From the NCBI GenBank assembly GCA_002292325.1, contig DBBR01000059.1, positions 1 through 6,147 of the forward strand: 6,147 nucleotides of DNA. The letters run 5' to 3'. The DNA is from Flavobacteriales bacterium UBA979. Lineage in GTDB: Bacteria; Bacteroidota; Bacteroidia; Flavobacteriales_D; Sanyastnellaceae. A program made the position numbers and the translations under genes. Below the pieces are notes generated by a model. It saw only the letters and a program-made list of their open reading frames with translations. It was not told the DNA's origin and did not search any database. Below, one piece after another: positions 1-6,147 of the stretch (its first letter is position 1; each line of letters starts with the position of its first letter).

Positions 1-1
1 T

Positions 2-961
2 TTGCGTGTTTTTCGTTTCCAAGCGGAGTGCAATGTGCCGTTTGGAAAGTTTATTCAATTGCGCGGAGTGGATCCGAATGAGGTCCGATCAATGGAACAC
101 ATTCCATTTTTGCCGGTTGAATTTTTCCAAACCCATCGGATTTCAGTATTTCCAGCGGCTTTGCCAAACGAGAAGGTATTCCTTAGTTCGGGCACTTCAG
201 GTCAACTCCGATCCCGACACATTGTTGACGATTCAACCTGGTATGATGACATGGCCGTAAAAGGATTTGATTCAACGTCAGGACCCTTGGAAGGTACCGT
301 ATTTTTTGGTTTGCTGCCGGGTTACCTCGAGCGCGGGCAGTCTTCTCTCGTGCACATGGTGCGCAATTTCATGGTGCGGACGGGAGCAAAGGAGCCCGAA
401 CAGCAATTCTTCATGAATGATTACAGCGGTTTGGAAGCCGCACTGACGGAATTGAATGATGGCGCAAATGAGTTGAAAAATGTTTGCATTGTGGGGGTCA
501 CCCACGCGCTATTGGGCTGGGCGGAGCGTGCGTCGGCGAGGGCAAGGAATTGGCCGAATCTACAGGTTTGTATTGTGGAGACCGGTGGAATGAAAGGGCA
601 CGGTCCTGAGCGCATTCGTTCTGAGGTGCATGCCATGTTGGCGCCATTGAGCTCAGCCGGGGTAGTCGGAAGTGAATATGGGATGACGGAGATGCTGTCC
701 CAAGCTTGGTCGAAAAAGAATGGCCGATTTGACGCACCGCCATGGTTGCAACTTCGGATTGGATCGTTGTCAGATCCGGGTGATTGGATGCCTTCAGGTC
801 GGCAAGGTCGCATCCATGTCATGGACTTGGCAAATCTCGCAAGTTGCTCTTTTTTGGCAACAGGTGATATTGGAAGGTCGTTCGAAGACGGCACATTTGA
901 AGTGCTTGGCCGATTTGATCATGCGGAAGTCCGCGGGTGCAACCTGATGACGATGGACTGA
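2..961 (+). CDS. LuxE-like acyl-protein synthetase / acyl-activating enzyme (5' end cut by window)
   Basis: This is a member of the adenylate-forming superfamily that resembles LuxE, the acyl-protein synthetase of bacterial luciferase systems. LuxE activates a fatty acid with ATP and passes the acyl group to a protein cysteine. Residues here are counted from the TTG at the window edge. The family opening FRFQAECN is at 4-11 and IPFLPVEFF at 34-42. The phosphate-binding loop SSGTSG is at 62-67, ETGGMKGHG at 193-201, and YGMTE, the classic adenylation motif, at 226-230. ATGDIG is at 286-291 and LGRFDHAEVRGCNLM at 302-316. The edge TTG is probably an internal Leu codon, because FRFQ normally lies about 10-20 residues into such proteins. 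The 319 visible residues are therefore nearly the whole enzyme. No LuxC reductase, luciferase or acyl carrier gene is visible, so a bioluminescence role is unlikely and the substrate is unknown. It ends 18 bp from the convergent tyrS. Confidence 0.87.
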   Translation: MRVFRFQAECNVPFGKFIQLRGVDPNEVRSMEHIPFLPVEFFQTHRISVFPAALPNEKVFLSSGTSGQLRSRHIVDDSTWYDDMAVKGFDSTSGPLEGTVFFGLLPGYLERGQSSLVHMVRNFMVRTGAKEPEQQFFMNDYSGLEAALTELNDGANELKNVCIVGVTHALLGWAERASARARNWPNLQVCIVETGGMKGHGPERIRSEVHAMLAPLSSAGVVGSEYGMTEMLSQAWSKKNGRFDAPPWLQLRIGSLSDPGDWMPSGRQGRIHVMDLANLASCSFLATGDIGRSFEDGTFEVLGRFDHAEVRGCNLMTMD

Positions 962-979
962 ACCAGCGATCAGGACGGG

Positions 980-2251
980 TCAATCACATTGGACCAAGAA
1001 ATAATTTTTCTTACCTCGCTGTACCAGAATATGGCGGCCACTGATTAAATCCTCCACAGTAACGGTTGCATCTTCACCGACTTTCACCTTGTTGATGGAA
1101 ATGCTGTTTTCCTTGAGGGCGCGCCGTGCTTCTCCTTTGGAATTGAGAAAGCCTGTGAATTCAGACAAAAAGTCAATCACAGGAATGCCTGATTCAATTT
1201 GGTCTTTGGTCAACTGAGCTTGGGGAACTCCTTCGAATACACTCAGAAATTCGGATTCAGGCAGCGCCTCGATGTTCTCTTTGCTTGACTTTCCAAACAA
1301 CAGTTGAGAAGCTGCAATAGCGGTTTCCAAATCGGCTTCACTGTGCACGCGCTCGGTAATATCCTCTGCGAGGGCTTTCTGCAAAATGCGTTGCCCCGGA
1401 TCAGCAGCATGTTCCGCTTCGAGAGCTTCAATCTCTTCCTTGGATTTGAGCGTGAAAATCCGGATGTACTTGCGCACATCCTCATCCGCCGCGTTGATCC
1501 AGTACTGATAAAATTTATATGCAGAGGTTTTCGCTTTGTCTATCCAAATGTTCCCTCCTTCTGACTTCCCGAATTTACTTCCATCTGCTTTTGTGATCAA
1601 GGGTGCAGTCACGGCAAAAGCATGTCCTCCGCCCATGCGCCGGATCATCTCAGTTCCTGTGGTGATGTTACCCCATTGGTCTGAGCCTCCAAATTGTACA
1701 AGGCAGTTGTCGTTTTTCCAGAGGTGGAAAAAATCGTAGCCCTGAACCAATTGATAGCTAAATTCAGTAAAGCTCATCCCCGACTCCAATCGTTTTTTAA
1801 CGCTGTCTTTGGATGTCATGTAGTTGACCGTAATGTGCTTTCCAACGTCTCGGATGAAGTCCAAAAATTTGAAGTCTTTGAACCAATCGGCATTGTTGAC
1901 CACCCGTGCTGCGTGTTGGCCATCGAAGTCCAGAAATTGTTCCAGCTGTGCTTGTTGACTGGCCAAGTTGTGTTGAATCTGGTCCATATCAAGAAGCTGT
2001 CGCTCAGCTGATTTCCCGCTCGGATCACCGACCATTCCAGTGGCTCCACCCACCAAAGCTATCGGATTATGCCCCCCACGTTGCCAATGCACGAGCATCA
2101 TCACAGGAACTAAATTTCCAATGTGCAGTGAATCTGCGGTGGGGTCAAATCCCACGTAGCCAGTCACATTGCCTTTTGCAAGCAATTCTTCGAGTCCGGG
2201 CGTCATGTCATGCAACATGCCCCTCCAACGCAATTCATTGATGAAATCCAT
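980..2251 (-). CDS. tyrS: Tyrosyl-tRNA synthetase
   Basis: This cytoplasmic class I aminoacyl-tRNA synthetase activates tyrosine with ATP and charges tRNA-Tyr. The protein has 423 residues, normal for the bacterial TyrS family. With the ATG at 2251 as residue 1, GYVGFDPTADSLHIGN at 31-46 carries the tyrosine pocket and the HIGH-type signature (HIGN). YQLVQGYDF at 166-174 and GGSDQWGN at 188-195 line the active site, and KFGKS at 226-230 is the KMSKS loop. An S4-like RNA-binding domain fills about 357-420. The frame stays open to an in-frame TTG at 2260, but the ATG is preferred because MDFINELRWRGMLHD matches the usual start of Bacteroidota TyrS and ATG is the commoner start. No Shine-Dalgarno sequence is visible. 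The gene begins 41 bp after the murF stop and is probably cotranscribed with it. No T-box or other leader structure is visible. Confidence 0.97.
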   Translation of the reverse strand: MDFINELRWRGMLHDMTPGLEELLAKGNVTGYVGFDPTADSLHIGNLVPVMMLVHWQRGGHNPIALVGGATGMVGDPSGKSAERQLLDMDQIQHNLASQQAQLEQFLDFDGQHAARVVNNADWFKDFKFLDFIRDVGKHITVNYMTSKDSVKKRLESGMSFTEFSYQLVQGYDFFHLWKNDNCLVQFGGSDQWGNITTGTEMIRRMGGGHAFAVTAPLITKADGSKFGKSEGGNIWIDKAKTSAYKFYQYWINAADEDVRKYIRIFTLKSKEEIEALEAEHAADPGQRILQKALAEDITERVHSEADLETAIAASQLLFGKSSKENIEALPESEFLSVFEGVPQAQLTKDQIESGIPVIDFLSEFTGFLNSKGEARRALKENSISINKVKVGEDATVTVEDLISGRHILVQRGKKNYFLVQCD

Positions 2252-2292
2252 GGAAGCCAAAGATAACGTCTTGGTTTATTCCTTGGGCCGGA

Positions 2293-3633
2293 TCAAAGGA
2301 CTTTCAACAAAGTCTCCAATGCAATGGACCGTGATCCTTTGAGGAGGATACGTCGATGAGATGGCGGATGCTGTTCAAAATGCGAAAAAGCAAGCGCTGT
2401 GCTCAGAAATACAGTGACATCTTGCGCGGCACTTTGCGTTGCTGCTTTGGCAAACAGAGGCCCTACCGTGACGACTTCAAATCCTCGTTGAATCGCAGCG
2501 TCTAGGATTTCTGCGTGCGCATTTTCGGCAAAGGTGCCCAATTCACCCATGTCTCCGATGATGCAAAGTCCAGCCGAATGGCCTTCGGTGTTGGCTTCTT
2601 TTTGGAATGTTTCAAAAGCAGCATGCATGCTGCTGGGATTGGCATTGTATGCATCGAGTAACACGCGGTTCGATTTGGTTTGATGCCATTGAGATCGATT
2701 ATTGGTTGGAAAATACCGTTCAATTGCGGTGCTGCATTCGATCGATGAGATTCCTAAATGGAGTCCTATGGCGATGGCACTTAGTATGTTCTCTCTGTTG
2801 TGTTGACCTGCAATTTGCACTGTTACAGGTCCATGCTTTTGACCGTTCAAATCCATCCAGCTGAATTTACTCTCTGAAATGACCTCGCAGACAAATGGAG
2901 CAAGATCGGAAATGCCGTAGGTCAACCGGTCTAAGTCTTTGCTGATCTGCATCAATTTAGCATCTGCGGCATGGACGAATACAACATATGGATTCATCGA
3001 TTCTCGGAAGAAATCAAACAATTCGCCTTTTCCTTTGAGCACGCCTTCTTTCCCCCCAAACCCCTCTAGATGCGCGCGACCAATGTTGGTTATCAGTCCA
3101 ATCGTCGGTTCCGCTATGGAGGCGAGCAAGGCTATTTCCTTTTGTGCATTGGCTCCCATTTCAATGATGGCTACATCCGGCTCCTCCGTGCAGGAAAGCA
3201 GGGTGAGCGGCACGCCGATTTCGTTGTTTAAATTACCATGTGTTGCATGAACGTGGTTGAATCCTGAGTCGAGCACGCATTTAATGAGTTCTTTGGTTGT
3301 CGTTTTCCCATTGCTGCCCGTTAAGCCGATAACGGGACAGCTCCACTGTCGGCGATGCCATTGAGCGAGGGATTGCAAAGCTTGCAGTGCGTTGGGAACG
3401 AGGATAAACCGATGGTCGGCTTCTTTGGCAAGCGCTGCATCGTCCACAACTGCTGCATAGCATCCGGCATTTAAGGCTTGCAGGGCATATTCGTTCCCAT
3501 TGAAGTTTTCACCTTTTAAGGCAAAGAAAAGTTGGCCCGGTCCAGCTGTTCGGGTATCCGTCGTGATCCCATCTGAACGTTTGTATGCTTCCTGAAGATT
3601 CAGGAGCACTGTGTCATCTAAAGGAGGCAACAT
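2293..3633 (-). CDS. murF: UDP-N-acetylmuramoyl-tripeptide--D-alanyl-D-alanine ligase
   Basis: MurF uses ATP to add D-Ala-D-Ala to the UDP-MurNAc-tripeptide, the last cytoplasmic step of peptidoglycan precursor synthesis. The protein has 446 residues from the ATG at 3633, a normal family length. The N-terminal substrate-binding domain carries TDTR (25-28) and LFFALKGENFNG (35-46). The central ATPase domain has the P-loop GSNGKTTTKE (106-115), then HGNLNNEIGVP (132-142), EMGANAQKEI (158-167) and NIGRAHLEGFG (183-193). The C-terminal domain has LDAYNANPSSM (326-336), IIGDMGELG (358-366) and LKGSRS (431-436). All hallmark motifs are intact, so the enzyme should be active. An in-frame TTG at 3648 would add five residues. 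I prefer the ATG because it is the commoner codon and because a candidate promoter lies so close that the TTG would fall at or before the transcript start. A terminator separates it from gldJ upstream; tyrS follows. Confidence 0.96.
   Translation of the reverse strand: MLPPLDDTVLLNLQEAYKRSDGITTDTRTAGPGQLFFALKGENFNGNEYALQALNAGCYAAVVDDAALAKEADHRFILVPNALQALQSLAQWHRRQWSCPVIGLTGSNGKTTTKELIKCVLDSGFNHVHATHGNLNNEIGVPLTLLSCTEEPDVAIIEMGANAQKEIALLASIAEPTIGLITNIGRAHLEGFGGKEGVLKGKGELFDFFRESMNPYVVFVHAADAKLMQISKDLDRLTYGISDLAPFVCEVISESKFSWMDLNGQKHGPVTVQIAGQHNRENILSAIAIGLHLGISSIECSTAIERYFPTNNRSQWHQTKSNRVLLDAYNANPSSMHAAFETFQKEANTEGHSAGLCIIGDMGELGTFAENAHAEILDAAIQRGFEVVTVGPLFAKAATQSAAQDVTVFLSTALAFSHFEQHPPSHRRILLKGSRSIALETLLKVL
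2617..2634. repeat. 18-bp perfect palindrome inside murF
   Basis: AGCAGCATGCATGCTGCT reads the same on both strands. It lies in frame over six murF codons (S-S-M-H-A-A) in the conserved NPSSM region. The palindrome itself is certain. A function beyond coding is not supported, because the amino acids of this motif are conserved in MurF and codon choice could produce the symmetry by chance. Confidence 0.4.
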
Positions 3634-3652
3634 TTGGGATTCGATCAAGGCT

Positions 3653-3682
3653 CATAGTTAAAACGAGAAAGCCCCGCGACAA
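3653..3682 (-). promoter_or_regulatory. Candidate Bacteroidota-type promoter for murF-tyrS
   Basis: On the minus strand, TTG (complement of 3680-3682) is followed after exactly 19 nt by TAACTATG (complement of 3653-3660). The Bacteroidota primary sigma factor consensus is TTG near -33 and TAnnTTTG near -7, with about that spacing; the -7 box differs at one of its six fixed bases. Transcription would begin roughly 12-15 nt before the murF ATG, giving a very short leader without a Shine-Dalgarno sequence. The TTG lies in the loop of the terminator hairpin that follows gldJ. This rests on a short degenerate pattern, so confidence is low. Confidence 0.3.
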
Positions 3683-3696
3683 GGCAGGGCTTTTTC
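3665..3696 (-). terminator. Hairpin terminator downstream of gldJ
   Basis: A 10-bp inverted repeat (3668-3677 and 3684-3693) surrounds a 6-nt loop (3678-3683). On the minus strand the arms are AAAGCCCTGC and GCGGGGCTTT, which pair fully with one G-U wobble. The stem starts 25 nt past the gldJ stop codon, in the right place to end the porP/sprF-gldJ transcript. The minus-strand tail after the stem is CTCGTTTT, an interrupted U-tract. In the plus direction the hairpin is equally stable and ends in a run of five T, but no plus-strand gene lies upstream that would need it. Confidence 0.75.
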
Positions 3697-3717
3697 AAAT
3701 TCATTGCAGTTGATGCA

Positions 3718-5490
3718 TTAACGCGGAGCGTTCAGTGTTTGCGATCCAACACGGTCCATTGCACATCGGAAGCCAATTGCAGCGGATGCGTTGTCTTCGT
3801 CAAGGAATCGGCGTGTTCCTGGACTTAACCAGTAGCTTCGATCATTCCAGCCACCGCCCTTGTACACACGAGATCGATTATTGATTAGCGACGTTTTTTC
3901 GTAGCCATACATCGTCTGATTTTTCTTCTCAGGGGACTGATAATCCGAATCATTATAATAGATACTGGATTCAAAATTTCCATCTAAGTGGTCTATGTTA
4001 TCGGCTTGTCGGTAATTATCTCGTCCGAGGCTTTCTTCCACGGTTACGTCTCGTTCACGCAGTTCTCCAGGAGATGCAGATACATTTCGTACAAAAAGAT
4101 CCAAGAGATCCGCAGCAATTAATTCTTCGCTGTCCGTAACAAGTTCCTTAGCCTCAGAGATCTGCTCTTGACCTTCTTCTAGCCGCTTTAGTTTCAGTTC
4201 CTCTTTGGCCGCATCAATTGCGGTGAACACATTGGCGACTAAATTTTCTTCTTCGGTCGTGAAGTTTTTGCGAGCAGCTTTGTCGTAGGCTGTCAAATCG
4301 GCCTCAAGGGCAGGAACATCGTAGACGACAAAATCGTATTTATCGGCTAGGGTTCCCTCAGCATTGCGTTGTTTTGTTCGGTAAACGTTTCCGCGGAAAG
4401 GTCGGAATTCCTCGGCATCAACTGAATTGTAAGGTCGGTATACATCCATGACCCACTCATTCACATTGCCAGCCATGTTGTAAAGGCCATAGTCGTTGGG
4501 TGCAAATTGGTAAACCGCTGCAGTTGCCGCGGCTCCATCGTTCAATGATCCTGCGACACCCATGTAATCACCTCGTCCACGGGCGAAGTTGGCGTTCATT
4601 CCACCATAATTCCGACCGCGTGAGTCATCATTGCGCGTGTAGTGTCCGTCCCAAGGGTATGTCCTTCGGTTGGAAATTAATTCAGCATAGGAGTTTCCGA
4701 TTAAACCGAGCGCGGCATATTCCCACTCTGCCTCTGTTGGAAGCCGATAAGCTGGTTGGAACAGTCCGTCTTCGAACCGCACATTTCGAGCGCCTGCAGA
4801 CCCAGGTCGTAAGTCAGCCAGACCTTCGGTAACCGCTTCAGGGTTGTATTGACCGGCTAGATAAGTGCTAGTCGTAAAGAATTCCTCATCGATTTGCGCT
4901 TCAGGATTGTGGGCAATGAGACCTTCTCGGACAAGGAGTTGCTCGTTGACTCGATCGGTCCGCCATTTGCAAAAATCGTTGGCTTGGTTCCATGAGACAC
5001 CTACTACCGGATAATCTTGGTAGGCAGGGTGTCGGAGGTAATAATCGACATACGGCTCATTGAACGCTAACTTCTCTCGCCAAACCAAAGTGTCAGGCAA
5101 AGCGCGAAGTACGACTTCTCGGTATGAATCCCCGTAAACACGGTTCAACCAGTGAAGGTACTCCAGCCAAAAGGAGTTCGTTACCTCCACTTCGTCAAGA
5201 TAAAAAGACGGGACAGTGACGCGTCGGGGAATGTTGTCCCAATTCATGGTCAAGTCATCTTCGATTTGACCCATTGTGAATGTTCCGCCTTCGACGAAAA
5301 CGAGGCCTGGAGCCGTTTCTTGACCGCCGTATGGATGGCGCTCAAACCCACCATTGGTGGTTTCGTTGTAGGCCCATCCGGTTGCTCCAGATCGCTCAGG
5401 TGTGCAGCCTGAAAGGATCCAAGTCGAAGCGAGGAATCCAAAAGCTATGAACTTCCAATTCATGGTATTGAGGGTTCGTGTGGGTTTCAT
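3718..5490 (-). CDS. gldJ: Gliding motility / T9SS lipoprotein GldJ
   Basis: GldJ is an outer-membrane lipoprotein facing the periplasm. In Flavobacterium johnsoniae it is required for gliding and for type IX secretion and supports the GldK component. The protein has 590 residues, slightly longer than I recall for F. johnsoniae GldJ (about 560). A hydrophobic signal segment (13-26) ends in the lipobox LSGC, with Cys29 as lipidation site. CTPERSG is not rich in acidic residues after the Cys, which argues against surface export. The family-typical TGWAYNETTNGGFE is at 37-50. The rest is a formylglycine-generating-enzyme/SUMF1-like fold: GLVFVEGGTFTMG (62-74), YRLPTEAEWEYAA (248-260), NMAGNVNEWVMD (338-349), VYKGGGWND (542-550) and IGFRCAMD (572-579). 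Between the last two blocks sits a long insertion with a charged helical stretch at about 395-465. The ATG at 5463 (residue 10) is an alternative start and also leaves a workable signal peptide. The gene starts 39 bp after the upstream PorP/SprF stop and ends before a terminator. Confidence 0.95.
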   Translation of the reverse strand: MKPTRTLNTMNWKFIAFGFLASTWILSGCTPERSGATGWAYNETTNGGFERHPYGGQETAPGLVFVEGGTFTMGQIEDDLTMNWDNIPRRVTVPSFYLDEVEVTNSFWLEYLHWLNRVYGDSYREVVLRALPDTLVWREKLAFNEPYVDYYLRHPAYQDYPVVGVSWNQANDFCKWRTDRVNEQLLVREGLIAHNPEAQIDEEFFTTSTYLAGQYNPEAVTEGLADLRPGSAGARNVRFEDGLFQPAYRLPTEAEWEYAALGLIGNSYAELISNRRTYPWDGHYTRNDDSRGRNYGGMNANFARGRGDYMGVAGSLNDGAAATAAVYQFAPNDYGLYNMAGNVNEWVMDVYRPYNSVDAEEFRPFRGNVYRTKQRNAEGTLADKYDFVVYDVPALEADLTAYDKAARKNFTTEEENLVANVFTAIDAAKEELKLKRLEEGQEQISEAKELVTDSEELIAADLLDLFVRNVSASPGELRERDVTVEESLGRDNYRQADNIDHLDGNFESSIYYNDSDYQSPEKKNQTMYGYEKTSLINNRSRVYKGGGWNDRSYWLSPGTRRFLDEDNASAAIGFRCAMDRVGSQTLNAPR

Positions 5491-5529
5491 GCAGATTGTA
5501 GGTTTGCAGTTGGTACTGCTCTAGTTAAA

Positions 5530-6147
5530 CTAGAATGAGGGACAGTTTATTGTTCGGAATTTCGATCGCTTCCCTCTGCAATCGAATTGAATGGTCATGC
5601 TAATTTCATGGGCGCCGCCAGTGGCAGGTGTTAATTCTGATACAGTCAAATCATAACTGTAGCCGAACTGCACCACGTCCGATTTGATGCCCAATGTCAC
5701 GATGAAGGCATCTCGGTAATCCGTAAACATGATTCCACGGTACCAGATTCCACCTACCAAAGGCCCTTTGTTCACGTAGAGTCCTACGTTTAATTGTTGG
5801 AACTCCCCCTGACGGCGATAAAATACATTCGGCGAAATGGTTGACTCAATGCCCGTCACAGAGCGCTGCAAAGGCAAAACAGCTCCAGCATGCACAGTGT
5901 ACTTCATGGGCAAGCGGCTCATTCCTACCACAAGCGATTCGTTGGGCTCATTCAAATGATGGACGGCCATCCCGAAGTAGTATTTATCCGTGAAGCCTAA
6001 GATTCCTGTGCTAAAGTCGACGGTTTGAACCATGCCTCCGCGAGGGATGTCCTGGGTTTCATAAATGAATCCTCTTCGAGGGTCAATCATATCCCCAAAA
6101 GTCAAGCGTCCCCAATCCAATGCTTTCTGCATGTAGGTCACTTGCAT
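5530..6147 (-). CDS. PorP/SprF family type IX secretion membrane protein (5' part beyond window)
   Basis: This is an outer-membrane beta-barrel protein of the PorP/SprF family. Members act with the T9SS, and SprF-type proteins are needed for secretion or surface attachment of particular partner proteins carrying type B C-terminal signals. Only the C-terminal 205 residues are present, out of a usual 300-330. The ATG at the window edge is almost certainly an internal Met. Visible family signatures, counted from the edge, are LTFGDMIDPRRGF (15-27), HHLNEPNES (63-71), RLPMKYTVHAG (78-88), ISPNVFYRRQGEFQQLN (104-120), GGIWYR (132-137), GYSYDLTVSEL (162-172), GAHEISM (178-184) and the very typical C-terminus RTINCPSF (198-205). 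Alternating polar and hydrophobic residues fit beta strands. It lies 39 bp upstream of gldJ on the same strand, with no terminator between, so cotranscription is likely. Genomes of this phylum usually carry several paralogues, so I do not choose between porP and sprF. Confidence 0.93.
   Translation of the reverse strand: MQVTYMQKALDWGRLTFGDMIDPRRGFIYETQDIPRGGMVQTVDFSTGILGFTDKYYFGMAVHHLNEPNESLVVGMSRLPMKYTVHAGAVLPLQRSVTGIESTISPNVFYRRQGEFQQLNVGLYVNKGPLVGGIWYRGIMFTDYRDAFIVTLGIKSDVVQFGYSYDLTVSELTPATGGAHEISMTIQFDCRGKRSKFRTINCPSF

Noticed and set aside
421..894. A long minus-strand open frame (157 codons) opposite the LuxE-like gene.
   Set aside because: Its translation resembles no family, and the plus strand carries clear conserved enzyme motifs across the same span. 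It is a frame shadow.
956..985. Imperfect inverted repeat (GACTGAACC ... GGGTCAATC) at the junction of the LuxE-like gene and tyrS, as a possible bidirectional terminator.
   Set aside because: The stem has two mismatches in nine pairs, the loop is large, and no T-run follows directly in either direction.
1694..2241. Plus-strand open frames of 105 and 111 codons opposite tyrS.
   Set aside because: They overlap the conserved catalytic core of tyrS on the other strand and have no recognisable domain or start signal of their own.
2258..2265. TATCTTTG on the minus strand just before the tyrS ATG, an exact match to the TAnnTTTG -7 box.
   Set aside because: There is no TTG at the expected 19-nt distance upstream (the nearest TTG is 28 nt away). 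Transcription would also start at about the ATG itself, making a leaderless mRNA. Cotranscription with murF is simpler.
3718..5490. Assignment of the lipoprotein as GldK or as an active sulfatase-modifying enzyme.
   Set aside because: The TGWAYNETTNGGFE opening, the long insertion before the GGGW block and the total length fit GldJ rather than the shorter GldK. The catalytic FGE cysteine pair is missing.
5521..5533. 13-bp odd palindrome CTAGTTTAACTAG overlapping the PorP/SprF stop codon, as a possible operator or terminator.
   Set aside because: One or two palindromes of this size are expected by chance in 6 kb. It is AT-rich with a one-base centre, so it cannot form a stable hairpin, and it has no T-tract.

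Overview
This window looks chromosomal and comes from a member of the Bacteroidota, most likely Flavobacteriales or a close marine relative. The main evidence is a full-length gliding-motility lipoprotein gene, gldJ, next to a PorP/SprF-family gene; both belong to the type IX secretion system (T9SS) found in that phylum. The start regions lack clear Shine-Dalgarno sequences, and one candidate promoter has the Bacteroidota TTG / TAnnTTTG layout. Both fit the same assignment. Genus cannot be decided from this sequence.

Layout from left to right. A plus-strand gene for a LuxE-like acyl-activating enzyme enters from the left edge with its first few codons missing and ends at 961. It converges, across only 18 bp, with four minus-strand genes. 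Read in their own direction from the right edge these are: the 3' two-thirds of a PorP/SprF gene (runs off the right edge), gldJ, murF and tyrS. The gaps between them are 39, 84 and 41 bp. The 84 bp gap holds a strong hairpin terminator after gldJ and a candidate promoter for murF. The most economical reading is therefore two units: porP/sprF-gldJ and murF-tyrS. No stretch of more than 300 bases lacks a gene.

How the genes work together: the first unit makes two envelope parts of the T9SS/gliding machinery, an outer-membrane beta-barrel partner protein and a periplasm-facing lipoprotein. The second makes two housekeeping enzymes, the last cytoplasmic ligase of peptidoglycan precursor synthesis and tyrosyl-tRNA synthetase. 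The LuxE-like gene is separate, and its substrate is unknown.

I found no tRNA, rRNA, CRISPR array, insertion sequence or clearly new system. The points most worth a second look are a long charged helical insertion inside GldJ's sulfatase-modifying-factor fold, the PorP/SprF-gldJ pairing, the overlapping terminator and promoter before murF, and a near-C-terminal cysteine in the LuxE-like protein.
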